Assembly: GCF_000383915.1 (NCBI RefSeq)
Contig: NZ_KB912942.1
Coordinates: 7,618,155 to 7,682,154, forward strand
Length of the DNA stretch: 64,000 bases
Source: Amycolatopsis benzoatilytica AK 16/65
GTDB taxonomy: Bacteria; Actinomycetota; Actinomycetes; Mycobacteriales; Pseudonocardiaceae
Direction: 5' to 3'
Within the stretch, counting starts at the first letter, position 1. Each line of letters starts with the position of its first letter. This document shows positions 1-8,992 of this stretch, one piece after another. A program made the position numbers and the translations under genes. Under the pieces are notes generated by a model that did no database searches, had not been told where the DNA came from, and saw only the letters and a program-made list of their open reading frames with translations.

Positions 1-607
1 AGCCGCGGTGCGCGAAGTCGGCCAGTGCCTTGTTGACGGTCTCGCGGGACGCGCCGACGTACTGGGCGATCTCTTCCTGCGTCAGGTCGTGGGTGACCCG
101 CAGCAGGCCCGCCTCCTGGCTGCCGAAGCGCTGCGCCAGCTGCAGCAGCGCACGGGCCACGCGACCGGGCACGTCGGTGAAGATCAGTTCCGCGACCATG
201 TTGTTGGTGCGGCGCAGCCTGCGGGCGACGACGCGCAGCAGCTGTTCGGCGATCTCCGGGCGAGTGGCGATCCACTGCCGCAGCGCCGGACGGTCCATGG
301 TGACCGCGCGGACCTCGGTGACCGTGGTCGCGCCGGAGGTGCGCGGGCCCGGGTCGAAGATGGACAGTTCGCCGAACATGTCGGACGGGCCGGCGATCCA
401 CAGCAGGTTCTCGCGGCCGTCCGGGGACTTGCGGCCGATCTTCACCTTGCCGGACTGGATGATGTAGAGCCGGTCGCCCGGCTCGCCCTCGTTGAAGATG
501 ACATGGCCGCGGGGGAACTCCACGGATTCCAAGGTCTGGGCCAGCGCCTCCGCCGCTGCCGGCTCCACACCCTGGAAAATGCCCGCACGGGCCAGGGTTT
601 CGTCCAC
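1..607 (-). CDS. crp: Crp/Fnr-family cAMP-responsive transcription regulator (3' end cut by window)
   Basis: The protein begins [16 protein letters not shown]. An N-terminal cyclic-nucleotide-binding beta-roll follows ([13 protein letters not shown] is the phosphate-binding loop, with FGELSIF before R-T-S). The C-terminal part carries a winged helix with the recognition segment [21 protein letters not shown]. This is the actinobacterial Crp (Rv3676/GlxR) type, a global activator/repressor that binds DNA as a dimer. The GTG start at 607 is chosen because GAGGAGG lies about 9 bases upstream, and homologues start at the same place. About 202 codons are present, so only the last 20-25 are missing. 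Gene order (crp, small membrane protein, nth) matches M. tuberculosis Rv3676-Rv3674c. High confidence. Confidence 0.93.
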   Translation of the reverse strand, partial: MDETLARAGIFQGVEPAAAEALAQTLESVEFPRGHVIFNEGEPGDRLYIIQSGKVKIGRKSPDGRENLLWIAGPSDMFGELSIFDPGPRTSGATTVTEVRAVTMDRPALRQWIATRPEIAEQLLRVVARRLRRTNNMVAELIFTDVPGRVARALLQLAQRFGSQEAGLLRVTHDLTQEEIAQYVGASRETVNKALADFAHRG

Positions 608-765
608 CTCGGGTGCCTCCTCGTCGAGAAACGACACTCGCCTTCGCAGGTCGAAGGCGTGTCGCCGATCACTTTCGCGTCAGTCTAGGGTGTGCCGTCC
701 GGATCGCTCGTCGGCTCGCCGCGCGCGGCGAGCCAGCCTGGGACGATCACGTCCGACTGAGCAGC

Positions 766-1017
766 CTAACTCCGCACCCGTCGCGCGCGTAGCTTGGCTG
801 CCCGTCCGCTCAGGCGGCGGAGCCGGAACAGCTCCAGCGCCCGGCCGATCCCGTGCCCGTACAGCGCCCTGACCTCGTTCGGCTGGGCCTGCTCCAGGAA
901 CTCCTCGACCTCGTTCTCCTGCACCGCGACGTGCTTGAGGCGGCTTTCGACGCGCTCCATGAAGAGCGCGAAGAACATGATCACCAGTGGAACCAGAATC
1001 ACGAACCACACGGTCAT
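766..1017 (-). CDS. Small single-pass membrane protein (Rv3675-like)
   Basis: This 83-residue protein has one N-terminal membrane helix (about residues 3-20, TVWFVILVPLVIMFFALFM). A charged cytoplasmic part follows and ends in a run of Arg/Lys (RLRRLSGRAAKLRARRVRS). The ATG at 1017 is chosen over an in-frame upstream start because GGAGG sits 6 bases before it. The gene lies between crp and nth, where M. tuberculosis has the equally small Rv3675, so conserved position supports a real gene. No catalytic motif is visible and its role is unknown. Confidence 0.8.
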   Translation of the reverse strand: MTVWFVILVPLVIMFFALFMERVESRLKHVAVQENEVEEFLEQAQPNEVRALYGHGIGRALELFRLRRLSGRAAKLRARRVRS

Positions 1018-1175
1018 GCCGCACCTCCGCGGTTGTCGGCGACGCACACAGACATGAACTCCAGATCCTCGCTCGGGGCGGACTCTCGGCCCGCCGAGGT
1101 GGTGCTCTGGCGGCTCGGACGGCCACCGGCGGGTGCTCCCGACCGGCTCGTCCGACTCGCCCGTAGGCTATCGGG

Positions 1176-1937
1176 GTGCCCCCTGCTGTCCCGAACGGGC
1201 CCCGCGCGGACCGCGGCGAAAGCCGGCTCGCTCTGGTGAGACGCGCCCGGCGGATGAAACGTTGCCTTGATCAGGTGTACCCGGATGCGAAGGCCGAGCT
1301 GGACTTCACCAGCCCGCTGGAATTGCTGGTCGCCGTGGTGCTTTCGGCGCAGACCACCGACGTCCGGGTGAACCTGGTCACGCCCGCGCTGTTCAAGCGC
1401 TACCGTAGCGCCGCCGACTACGCTGGCGCCGACCGCGCCGAGCTGGAGGAATACCTCCGGACCACTGGATTCTTCCGGGCCAAGGCGAATTCGGTGATGG
1501 GTCTGGGCGCGGCGCTCGTGGAGCGGTACGGCGGCGAGGTGCCGGGCAAGCTCGAAGAGCTGGTCACCCTGCCCGGGGTGGGCCGCAAAACGGCGAACGT
1601 GGTGCTCGGCAACGCTTTCGACGTGCCAGGGATCACAGTGGACACTCACTTCGGCCGGCTCGTCCGGCGCTGGGGCTGGACCGCCGAGGAAGACCCGGTC
1701 AAGGTCGAGCACGCGGTCGGCGAGCTGATCCCGCGCAAGGAGTGGACGTCGCTGTCCAACCGCGTGATCTTCCACGGCCGGCGGGTCTGCCACGCGAAGA
1801 AACCGGCGTGCGGAGCGTGTCCGCTGCGCAAGGACTGCCCGTCGTTCGGCATCGGGCCGATCGAGTTCGAGGCGGCCGCGAAGCTGGTCAAGGGGCCGGA
1901 GAAGGACCACATCCTCGAGCTGGCGGCGCGAGGGTGA
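1176..1937 (+). CDS. nth: Endonuclease III (DNA glycosylase/AP lyase)
   Basis: The enzyme removes oxidised pyrimidines and nicks the resulting abasic site in base-excision repair. The helix-hairpin-helix [13 protein letters not shown] (residues 132-144) carries the catalytic Lys138, and Asp156 lies in ITVDTHFG. The C-terminal 4Fe-4S cluster has the full Cys-x6-Cys-x2-Cys-x5-Cys spacing at residues 205, 212, 215 and 221. The 253-residue length is normal for actinobacteria. The GTG start at 1176 has no Shine-Dalgarno. It lies 6 bases after TAGGCT (1164-1169), a good -10 box, so a leaderless message is likely. It is the first gene of an operon, overlapping the next gene by GTGA. Confidence 0.95.
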   Translation: MPPAVPNGPRADRGESRLALVRRARRMKRCLDQVYPDAKAELDFTSPLELLVAVVLSAQTTDVRVNLVTPALFKRYRSAADYAGADRAELEEYLRTTGFFRAKANSVMGLGAALVERYGGEVPGKLEELVTLPGVGRKTANVVLGNAFDVPGITVDTHFGRLVRRWGWTAEEDPVKVEHAVGELIPRKEWTSLSNRVIFHGRRVCHAKKPACGACPLRKDCPSFGIGPIEFEAAAKLVKGPEKDHILELAARG

Positions 1938-2536
1938 CTGCAGTCACCAAATGGGCGCTCGGGGTCGCGGTGCTGGCGGTGGCCGCGCTGGTCGCGGTGC
2001 TCACCTTGCGCGGCACTGATTCGAACTCCGCGCAGCCGGCGACCGGCGACCTCGCCGGGGTGCGGGCCGCGGCGAAGCTGCGGGCGTGCCCGCCTGCCGC
2101 GGCGAAGGCGGTCGGGCAGCTGTCCGGGATCGAGGCGGACTGCCTCGGCGACGGGTCCCGGGTGGACGTCGGCAAGGTGCTCGGCGGCGGCCCGGTGCTG
2201 GTCAACGTGTGGGCGTCGTGGTGCCAGCCGTGCAAGACCGAGCTGCCGGTGCTCCAGCAGTACGCCGCCGAGCAGGGTGCGGTGCGCGTGGTCGGCGTGC
2301 AGGTCGCGAGCCCGGCCGCGGACGGGCTCAGCCTCTTCCGGCAGCTCGGCGTGCACCTGCCGTCGCTCTACGACGGCGACGGCCAGTCCGGCCCGATCCG
2401 CGCCGCGCTGAAGGCGCCCTCGACGTTGCCCGCCTCGTACCTGATCACCGCGGACGGCCAGGTCCGGTTCATCGCGAACCCGCGGTCGTTCGAGACCATC
2501 GACCAGGTGCGCGCCGCAGTGAAGGACTACTCATGA
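1934..2536 (+). CDS. Membrane-anchored TlpA-like thioredoxin-fold protein
   Basis: A 200-residue protein with an N-terminal membrane anchor (about residues 8-25) and an extracytoplasmic thioredoxin fold. The redox motif is WCQPC with Cys97 and Cys100 after VLVNVWAS. TlpA/ResA-type proteins reduce or isomerise disulfides outside the membrane. Two further cysteines (52 and 70) precede the domain and could form a disulfide. The GTG start overlaps the nth stop (GTGA) and the stop overlaps the next ATG, so the gene is translationally coupled on both sides. It corresponds to Rv3673c. The partner protein is not known; the disulfide-bonded protease MarP encoded two genes on is a plausible client (inference). 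Confidence 0.9.
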   Translation: MTAVTKWALGVAVLAVAALVAVLTLRGTDSNSAQPATGDLAGVRAAAKLRACPPAAAKAVGQLSGIEADCLGDGSRVDVGKVLGGGPVLVNVWASWCQPCKTELPVLQQYAAEQGAVRVVGVQVASPAADGLSLFRQLGVHLPSLYDGDGQSGPIRAALKAPSTLPASYLITADGQVRFIANPRSFETIDQVRAAVKDYS

Positions 2537-3246
2537 CCACCGGACCGCTCGTCGAACCCGAAACCGTGCCGGAATGGCTGCGGCCGCTCGTGAAGGTGGC
2601 CGGAGAGGTCGACAGCCGCACGTTCACCCGGTTCAGCCCGCCGGACGACCTGCTCACCCGTGCCGCCGCGGTGCTGATCCTCTTCGGCGAACGGCCCGGC
2701 GGCGGCCCGGACGTCCTGCTGCAGCGCCGGGCGGAAACGCTCGGGGCGCACGCTGGGCAGGTGTCGTTCCCGGGCGGCGGTGCGGAGCACGGCGACGACG
2801 GCCCGGTCGGAACGGCGCTGCGCGAGGCGGAAGAGGAGACCGGCGTCGACCCCGCCGGGATCCTGCCGGTCGCGGTCCTGCCGGAGCTGTTCGTGCCGGT
2901 GTCGAAGTTCGCCGTGACGCCGGTGCTGGCGCACTGGCACACCCCGTCGCCGGTGCGCGCGGTCGACCCGGCCGAGACCGCGGCGGTCGCGCGGGTCTCG
3001 CTGGCCGACCTCGCCGACCCGGCCAACCGGTTCACGGTGCGCCGCGGCGACGCGTCGTGGCGCGGACCGGCGTTTAGCGTGGACGGTTTGTTCGTATGGG
3101 GCTTTACGGCCGGTTTGCTGTCCGTGCTTCTGTCTTTGGGCGGGTGGGAACGGGAGTGGGACACCGGCGACGTCCGCGAGCTTGACGTAGCGTGGGCCGA
3201 ACATCGGGCCCGGAACGAGGCCCGGGGCGGCATGAGCGAGGAGTGA
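2533..3246 (+). CDS. NUDIX hydrolase, CoA pyrophosphatase type (NudL-like)
   Basis: The 237-residue protein carries a Nudix box whose core REAEEETG follows GGG at the proper distance, giving the metal-binding Glu residues. LQRRAETLGAHAGQVSFPGG just before it is typical of the CoA pyrophosphatase (NudL/Nudt7) subfamily, which splits CoA or acyl-CoA into 3',5'-ADP and phosphopantetheine. The ATG at 2533 overlaps the previous stop as ATGA. It corresponds to Rv3672c and keeps its place between the thioredoxin-like gene and marP. Substrate assignment is by family and not shown directly. Confidence 0.9.
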   Translation: MTTGPLVEPETVPEWLRPLVKVAGEVDSRTFTRFSPPDDLLTRAAAVLILFGERPGGGPDVLLQRRAETLGAHAGQVSFPGGGAEHGDDGPVGTALREAEEETGVDPAGILPVAVLPELFVPVSKFAVTPVLAHWHTPSPVRAVDPAETAAVARVSLADLADPANRFTVRRGDASWRGPAFSVDGLFVWGFTAGLLSVLLSLGGWEREWDTGDVRELDVAWAEHRARNEARGGMSEE

Positions 3247-3253
3247 CCGCGCG

Positions 3254-4438
3254 GTGAACTGGGTCGATGTCGTCGTCCTGCTGTTTGCTCTGCTGGCGGC
3301 GGTATCCGGCGCGTTCCAAGGCGTGATCGTGGCGCTGCCCGCGCTCGTCGGCGTCGCGCTGGGCGCGGTGGCCGGCGTGAAGCTCGCACCAGTCGTGATC
3401 AGCCTCTTCGAGAGCCCGGTCGCGAAGGTCGCCTTCGCGTTCGCGGTGATCGTGTTCCTGATCGTGCTGGGCGAGACGGTCGGCGTGTGGGCCGGGCGGC
3501 GGCTGCGGCAGAAGCTCAACCCGGTCAAGCTGGCCGGGGTCGACAAAACGCTTGGCGCGATCGTGCAGGCGGCCGCGGTGTTCGTGGTCGCCTGGCTGAT
3601 CGCGAACCCGCTCACCACGGTGTCGGCGATTCCCGGGCTGGCGAAGGCGATCAACTCCTCGGTGGTGCTCGGCAAGGTCAACGACCTGATGCCGGCCGAG
3701 GCGCAGGGCCTGCCCGCGGATCTGCGGAAGCTGCTCGACGCGTCCGGGTTCCCGTCGGTGCTCTCGCCGTTCGAGAAGGCCCCGTCGGCCGACACCCCGC
3801 CGCCGGACACTTCGCTGAACGTTTCCGCGGTGGCCAAGCGCGTGCACCCGAGCGTCGTGAAGATCCGCGGCACCGCGCCGTCGTGCTCGCGTGCGCTGGA
3901 AGGCAGCGGGTTTGTCGTCGCGCCGCAGCGGGTGATGACCAACGCGCACGTGGTGGCGGGTACCGCCGAGGTCGGGATCGAGTCCACTTCGGGCGACTAC
4001 CGGGCACGGGTCGTGTACTTCAACCCGGAGGTAGACATCGCGGTGCTGGCCGTGCCGGGGCTGAGCGCGCCGGTGCTGCCGTTCGCGCCGGAGAGCGCGA
4101 AGGCCGGCGACAACGCGGTGGTGCTCGGCTATCCGCTCGACGGTCCGTACACCGCGACGCCCGCCCGCGTGCGCGGCCGGATCAACCTGCGCGGGCCGGA
4201 CATCTACGACGCGAACACCGTGCAGCGCGACGTGTTCACCATCCGGGGCACGGTGCGCAGCGGCAACTCGGGCGGTCCGATGATCACGCCGGACGGGGAC
4301 GTGATCGGCGTGGTCTTCGGTGCCGCGGTGGAGGATCAGGAAACCGGGTTCACGCTGACCGCGGATCAGGTGCGTTCGGAGGTCGATGCTGCTCCTTCGC
4401 AGACTGCACGGGTCAGCACCGGGGCTTGTGCCAGCTAG
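3254..4438 (+). CDS. marP: Membrane serine protease MarP
   Basis: A 394-residue protein. About four membrane helices fill the first 125 residues (CvpA-like region), followed by a periplasmic trypsin-like protease domain. The catalytic triad reads as His232 (TNAHVVAG), Asp261 (NPEVDIAVL) and Ser339 (RSGNSGGPM). Cys211 and Cys393 sit where M. tuberculosis MarP forms its regulatory disulfide. In mycobacteria MarP protects against acid and oxidative stress and activates a peptidoglycan hydrolase; the same role is inferred here. GTG start at 3254, 7 bases after the NUDIX stop, so it is last in the nth operon. A palindromic repeat follows the stop. Confidence 0.93.
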   Translation: MNWVDVVVLLFALLAAVSGAFQGVIVALPALVGVALGAVAGVKLAPVVISLFESPVAKVAFAFAVIVFLIVLGETVGVWAGRRLRQKLNPVKLAGVDKTLGAIVQAAAVFVVAWLIANPLTTVSAIPGLAKAINSSVVLGKVNDLMPAEAQGLPADLRKLLDASGFPSVLSPFEKAPSADTPPPDTSLNVSAVAKRVHPSVVKIRGTAPSCSRALEGSGFVVAPQRVMTNAHVVAGTAEVGIESTSGDYRARVVYFNPEVDIAVLAVPGLSAPVLPFAPESAKAGDNAVVLGYPLDGPYTATPARVRGRINLRGPDIYDANTVQRDVFTIRGTVRSGNSGGPMITPDGDVIGVVFGAAVEDQETGFTLTADQVRSEVDAAPSQTARVSTGACAS

Positions 4439-4455
4439 CGGTGTGGTCCGGCAGA

Positions 4456-4531
4456 GGCCCCTTGCGGGACTTTGATTCCGTCAGGGGCCCCTTGCGGGAC
4501 TTGGCGTCCGTGAAGGGGCCCTTCACGGACC
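4456..4531. repeat. Dispersed intergenic GC-rich repeat, copy 1 (two tandem units plus a partial)
   Basis: Units of about 30 bases start at 4456 and 4486 (GGCCCCTTGCGGGACTT..., then ...TCCGT), with a shortened unit at 4517 (GGCCCTTCACGGACC). The ends CCGTGAAGG and CCTTCACGG are inverted, so it folds into a strong hairpin. It lies between the convergent ends of marP and the ephE-like gene. Related copies occur at 14872, 21897, 29431 and 44480. Confidence 0.8.
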
Positions 4532-4537
4532 AGCCGC

Positions 4538-5455
4538 TCAGCTCACGAAGTCCACAACGGACTTCGTGACCCGGTCCGGGTCCTCCAGATGCGGGAAGTG
4601 CCCGATTCCGGGCCAGATCCTCGGTTCGCTGTGCGGCCCGGCCCAATGCACCGATGACAGCGCGGTTTCCGGCAGAATGCAGGTGTCCTCCGCGCCGTGC
4701 AGCTGCAGCACCGGTGCCGTGATGCGCGAGCCGACCGCGTCGGCGAAACGCCTGCCCTCGCCGCGGAACTGCGCGCGGAATGCCCAGCGGTAGTACTCCA
4801 GCGCGGAGTGCGCGACGCCCGGCACGAGCATCGCCTGGCGGAACGGTTCGACGGTCTCGGCGAAGTCCGGCGAGGTTCGCCAGCTCTCGCCCGACCACCG
4901 GGAAAACAGGGCTTCCACCGCCGCCGCGTTGTCGCGGACCAGCCATTTCTCCGGTGCCATCGGCACTTGGAACCGGAAGAGGTGGCCGATCGCGCGGATC
5001 TGGCCGGGGCGTTTCGCCGCGGACTTGAACGCCAGCGGGTGGGCGGCGCCGATCGCGGTCACCGACGACACCAGCCGGGGGTGCAGCGAGGCGACCGTCC
5101 AGGCGAGCATTCCGCCCCAGGCGTGGCCCACCAGATGTGCCCGGCGGGCGCCGAGTGCCTTGATCAGTCCGCCGACATCGCCGGCCAGCGTCCACGCGTC
5201 ATAGCCGCGCGGGGGCTTGTCGGAATCGCCGTAGCCGCGCAGATCTACCGCCACCGCACGGAACCCGGCGTCGGCGAGGGCGGGCAGCTGACGGCGCCAG
5301 GCCCACCAGAACTCGGCGAACCCGTGCAGGAGCAGTACCAGCGGGCCTTCGCCGCATTCCGCGACGTGCAACCGGATGCCGTTGGCCGAGACGTCGCGGT
5401 GCGTCCACGGCCCGTCGACGCGAACACTCGACGGGTCGGGCGTCAGCTCCACCAC
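4538..5455 (-). CDS. Alpha/beta-hydrolase, epoxide-hydrolase-like, nucleophile missing (EphE-like)
   Basis: A 305-residue alpha/beta-hydrolase with the oxyanion motif LLHGFAEF, the strand-5 segment RGYGDSDKP, a cap containing EYYRWAF, a late acid (HGAEDTC) and a terminal catalytic-type His (GIGHFPHLEDP). The nucleophile elbow reads GHAWGG. Position 112, Asp in epoxide hydrolases (GHDWGG) or Ser in esterases, is Ala, coded GCC. The gene is syntenic with M. tuberculosis ephE (Rv3670) beside marP. Without a nucleophile the protein may be a non-enzymatic binding protein, or it may use a different mechanism. Fold call is firm; activity is doubtful. Confidence 0.85.
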   Translation of the reverse strand: MVELTPDPSSVRVDGPWTHRDVSANGIRLHVAECGEGPLVLLLHGFAEFWWAWRRQLPALADAGFRAVAVDLRGYGDSDKPPRGYDAWTLAGDVGGLIKALGARRAHLVGHAWGGMLAWTVASLHPRLVSSVTAIGAAHPLAFKSAAKRPGQIRAIGHLFRFQVPMAPEKWLVRDNAAAVEALFSRWSGESWRTSPDFAETVEPFRQAMLVPGVAHSALEYYRWAFRAQFRGEGRRFADAVGSRITAPVLQLHGAEDTCILPETALSSVHWAGPHSEPRIWPGIGHFPHLEDPDRVTKSVVDFVS

Positions 5456-5485
5456 CTGCGCTGCCTCGGTCGGGGAGGACCGGCG

Positions 5486-5977
5486 TCAGCTCAGGGCCGA
5501 CGACTCGTCGTCGTCGGACTTGCGCTTGAAGGCCGCGGCGGTCTCCTTGAAGCTGTCGATGGTGCGTTCCGGCGCGCGCAGCTTCTTCACCTTGCGCCAG
5601 CCGAGGAACGCGGTCGCACCGGTGGTGAGCAGCATCAGGCCGAACACCGTCGCGAAGGCCGGCCAGCGGATGCCCCACCAGTCCGAAAGACCCTCGGCGA
5701 TCAGCAGGAACAGGAAGAACGTGCTGTAGAGAAAGACGGTGAGGGCGACCAGGAAGAAGACGGTCCCCTTGAGTGCCTTCTTCGCTTCCTGCGCCAGCTC
5801 GGCCTTCGCCAGCTCGATCTCGGCGCGGACCATGGTCGACAGGTGCTGGGTGGCGTCGCCGACGAGCTTGCCGATGGACTGCTCGGCAGCAGCGGCTTCC
5901 TCGTCGCTGGAGAGGGGCAGGTACGGCACGGCCCCCACGCCGTCGGGGCTGGTGCGCTCGTGTTTGGGGCTGCTCAC
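5486..5977 (-). CDS. Phage-holin-family (Actinobacteria holin III/DUF1469) membrane protein
   Basis: A 163-residue protein with a charged N-terminal region rich in Glu/Ala (about 25-70, probably helical). Two membrane helices follow (KGTVFFLVALTVFLYSTFFLF and a second around PAFATVFGLMLLTTGATAFLG), then a basic tail. The pattern ...MVRAEIELAKAEL... before the helices is typical of this family, which is not known to act as a true holin in chromosomes. It corresponds to Rv3669. The GTG at 5977 is the best start; no strong ribosome site is seen, so the exact start is less sure. Confidence 0.82.
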   Translation of the reverse strand: MSSPKHERTSPDGVGAVPYLPLSSDEEAAAAEQSIGKLVGDATQHLSTMVRAEIELAKAELAQEAKKALKGTVFFLVALTVFLYSTFFLFLLIAEGLSDWWGIRWPAFATVFGLMLLTTGATAFLGWRKVKKLRAPERTIDSFKETAAAFKRKSDDDESSALS

Positions 5978-6036
5978 CGGGTCATCGTGCCACGTGGCCG
6001 TTCGCTGGGCGCGACGGACTGGCGGGAGTGTCGGGA

Positions 6037-7221
6037 TCAGGCCGCCTTCGCGTGCACCCGGCTGCGCCGCAGCAGCACCACCGCGGCCGCGAGCGAGGCG
6101 ATCGCCGACGCGATCAGCACCGCCGCCTTGGCCACCTCGGCGGCTTCCGGCGGCAACGCGAGTTCGGCGATCAGCAGGCTGACCGTGAACCCGACGCCGC
6201 CGAGCAGCGAGAGCGCGGCGACGTCGCGCCAGCTCGTCCCTGCCGGTTTCTCCGCCACCCCCAGTTTCACCGCCAGCAGGCTCGCCCCGAAGATGCCGAC
6301 GAACTTCCCCGCGACCAGTCCGAAGAGGACAGCCAGCGGCAACGCGGTGGTGAAGACCGTCGACATTGCCTCGCCGTTCACCGAAATCCCCGCAGCGAAC
6401 AAGGCGAACACCGGCACCGCGACCGCCGCCGACCAGGGCTGCAGCCGGTGCTCCAGCCGCACCGCGGGCGCATCGTCCTCGTCCTCGTCCGGGCGGACGC
6501 GGGTCAGCAGCCCGAGCGCGACGCCCGCGATGGTCGCGTGGATGCCCGCCGAGTGCACCGCGGCCCAGGTGACCAGCGCGAGCGGCACGTACAGCCACGG
6601 CGAACGGACGCGTTTGTGCTGCAGGAAGGCGTACAGCCCGAGCGCGACGACCGCGACGCCGGCCGCCAGGAGATTGAAGCCGCTGGTGAACAGGATGGCG
6701 ATGATCAGGATCGCGCCAAGGTCGTCCACCACGGCAAGGGAAAGCAGGAAGACGCGCGCGCTGCTGGGCAGATTGGACGCGGTCAGCGCGAGCACGCCGA
6801 GCGCGAACGCGATGTCCGTGGCCACCGGGATCGCCCACGCCCGGTCGACGCCCGGCGTGCCCCAGGCGATGCTGAGCGCGACGACCGCGGGCACGACCAT
6901 GCCGCCGACCGCGGCGAGCACCGGCAGCACGGCTTGGCGCAGCCGGGACAGCTCGCCGACCACCAGTTCGCGTTTGAGCTCCAGTCCGGCGACGAAGAAG
7001 AACAGCGCGAGCAGTCCGTCCTTGGCCCAGTCGCCGACGGTGAGGTTGAGGTGCAGGAACTCCGGCCCGATCCGGAAATCGCGCAGCGCCTCGTACGAGC
7101 CGGCGAGCGGCGAATTGGCCCAGATCAGGGCGACCGCGGTGGCGGCGAGCAGGATCAGCCCGCCGGTCGTTTCGGTACGGAGGAAACGGGCGAACTCGGA
7201 CACTGCGCGGGCTGGTGACAC
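6037..7221 (-). CDS. nhaA: Na+/H+ antiporter NhaA
   Basis: A 394-residue polytopic membrane protein with the NhaA hallmarks. ATDIAFALG carries the first transport Asp, LAVVDDLGAI holds the paired aspartates of the ion site, and KFVGIFG carries the conserved Lys of the later helix. NhaA exchanges internal Na+ or Li+ for external protons. A short acidic loop (RPDEDEDD) lies in the middle of the protein, on the cytoplasmic side. The GTG start at 7221 has AAGGAG 6 bases upstream. It is 59 bases upstream of the holin-family gene on the same strand and could be cotranscribed. Confidence 0.95.
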   Translation of the reverse strand: MSPARAVSEFARFLRTETTGGLILLAATAVALIWANSPLAGSYEALRDFRIGPEFLHLNLTVGDWAKDGLLALFFFVAGLELKRELVVGELSRLRQAVLPVLAAVGGMVVPAVVALSIAWGTPGVDRAWAIPVATDIAFALGVLALTASNLPSSARVFLLSLAVVDDLGAILIIAILFTSGFNLLAAGVAVVALGLYAFLQHKRVRSPWLYVPLALVTWAAVHSAGIHATIAGVALGLLTRVRPDEDEDDAPAVRLEHRLQPWSAAVAVPVFALFAAGISVNGEAMSTVFTTALPLAVLFGLVAGKFVGIFGASLLAVKLGVAEKPAGTSWRDVAALSLLGGVGFTVSLLIAELALPPEAAEVAKAAVLIASAIASLAAAVVLLRRSRVHAKAA

Positions 7222-7488
7222 GGCACTCCTTGCGGGACGTCGAATCTGTCGCCGACCAGGCTTCCCGGCACACCTGGGAGCTAGCTTACCGTCCGCAGTC
7301 GCCGATTACTCGTCGTTGTGACCAAAGGCAATCCTCCGATCGACGCAGCGGAGCTGTCCTGCAGGTCGGGCGCTTGTGCTGCCCCGGTTGTCTAGTCCAA
7401 CCGGGTACCCGTGTGTCGTTCACTTGTTCGGCTTCTAGCATGCCAAGGAAGAACAGCAACGCAGAGTGACAACAGGGACGAGGCGGTC

Positions 7489-8946
7489 GTGAGCAGCCCA
7501 ATCGACGTCCGGCAGGACACCAGATTCTTCGGGCATCCGCGGGGGTTGGCGAACCTCTTCGGCGTGGAGATGTGGGAACGCTTCTCCTACTACGGGATGC
7601 AGGGCATCCTCGCCATTTACCTGTACTACTCGGCGGAAAAGGGCGGCCTCGGCGTCGACCAGAGCGCCGCGCTCGGCATCGTCGGCGCCTACGGCGGCAC
7701 GGTCTACCTGTCCACCGTCGTCGGCGCCTGGATCGCGGACCGGCTGCTCGGCTCCGAACGGACGCTGTTCTACAGCGCCATCCTGGTGATGATCGGTCAC
7801 GTCGCGCTGGCCGCGCTGCCCGGACTGACCGGTGTCGGCGTGGGTCTCGCCTGCGTCGCGCTCGGTTCCGGTGGGCTCAAGGGCAACGCGACCTCGGTGG
7901 TGGGCACGCTCTACGCGGAGGGCGACGAGCGTCGCGACGCCGGGTTCACGATCTTCTACATGGGCGTCAACCTGGGCGGCTTCATCGGCCCGCTGCTGAC
8001 CGGGCTCGCCCAGCAGAGCGGCGGGTTCCACCTTGGCTTCGGCCTCGCGGCGCTCGGCATGGCGCTCGGCCTGATCCAGTATTCGGTCGGGCGAAAGAAC
8101 CTGGGCGCGAGGGCGTCCGAGGTGCCGAACCCGTTGCCCGTCAAGCAGCGCGGGCTCGTGGTCGGTTTCGCGGTGCTGATCATCGCCGCGGTCGCCGCGC
8201 TGATCGTGTCCGGCGTGGTCACCCCGGACAATCTGGCCGACGTGGTGATCTACGTGGTCGTCGTGATCTCGGTGGTCTACTTCGTCGCGATCCTCTCCAG
8301 CAAGAAGATCACTTCGGACGAGCGCAGCCGGGTGCTGTCCTTCATCCCGATGTACATCGCCAGCGCCGCGTTCTTCTCGCTGTATCAGCAGCAGTCGACG
8401 GTGGTGTCGGTCTACAGCGACCAGCGGCTGGACCGCGACCTGTTCGGCTGGACGATGCCGGTTTCCTGGGTCAACTCGATCAACCCGGTGTTCATCATCG
8501 TGTTCGCGCCGGTCTTCGCGGCGCTCTGGACGAAGCTCGGCCCGAAGCAGCCGTCCACGCCGATGAAGTTCGTGCTCGGCACGATCCTGATGGGCGCGGC
8601 GTTCTTGCTGTTCCTGCCGATGGCGCACACCGGGGCGAACGGCAGCCCGCTGATCGCGCTGGCCGGCATCCTGTTCGTGTTCACCGTCGCCGAGCTGATG
8701 CTGTCGCCGGTCGGGCTGTCGCTCTCGACGAAGCTCGCGCCGAAGGCGTTCCGGACGCAGATGGTCGCGCTGAACTTCCTTTCGGTGTCACTGGGCACGG
8801 CGATGTCGGGCAAGCTCGCGCAGTCTTACGACCCGAAGAACGAGGTGCCCTACTTCAGCCTCATCGGCGGCACGGCGATCGTGGTCGGGGTTGTGCTGCT
8901 GGCGATGATTCCGTTCATCCGGCGGCTCATGCGCGGAGTGCATTAG
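7489..8946 (+). CDS. POT-family proton-coupled oligopeptide transporter
   Basis: A 485-residue transporter of the POT/PTR2 family. FGVEMWERFSYYGMQ near residue 25 is the family's ExxERFxYY proton-coupling motif. GAYGGTVYLSTVVGAWIADR and FYMGVNLGGFIGPLL are also diagnostic. It imports di- and tripeptides using the proton gradient. The GTG at 7489 starts the conserved part; a weak purine-rich site (GGGACGAGG) precedes it. The 267 bases between this gene and the divergent nhaA hold the promoters of both, but I could not pick out clear boxes. Confidence 0.93.
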   Translation: MSSPIDVRQDTRFFGHPRGLANLFGVEMWERFSYYGMQGILAIYLYYSAEKGGLGVDQSAALGIVGAYGGTVYLSTVVGAWIADRLLGSERTLFYSAILVMIGHVALAALPGLTGVGVGLACVALGSGGLKGNATSVVGTLYAEGDERRDAGFTIFYMGVNLGGFIGPLLTGLAQQSGGFHLGFGLAALGMALGLIQYSVGRKNLGARASEVPNPLPVKQRGLVVGFAVLIIAAVAALIVSGVVTPDNLADVVIYVVVVISVVYFVAILSSKKITSDERSRVLSFIPMYIASAAFFSLYQQQSTVVSVYSDQRLDRDLFGWTMPVSWVNSINPVFIIVFAPVFAALWTKLGPKQPSTPMKFVLGTILMGAAFLLFLPMAHTGANGSPLIALAGILFVFTVAELMLSPVGLSLSTKLAPKAFRTQMVALNFLSVSLGTAMSGKLAQSYDPKNEVPYFSLIGGTAIVVGVVLLAMIPFIRRLMRGVH

Positions 8947-8992
8947 CGCGACGCAGCCGCTCCGCCAGGGCGGTGGGGCGCGATCCGGGGTA

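Noticed and set aside
4697..7321. An 874-codon open frame on the plus strand over the hydrolase, holin-family and nhaA genes
   Set aside because: It is the shadow of the minus-strand genes, which show clear motifs. The shadow has no domain and an Arg/Gly-rich composition.
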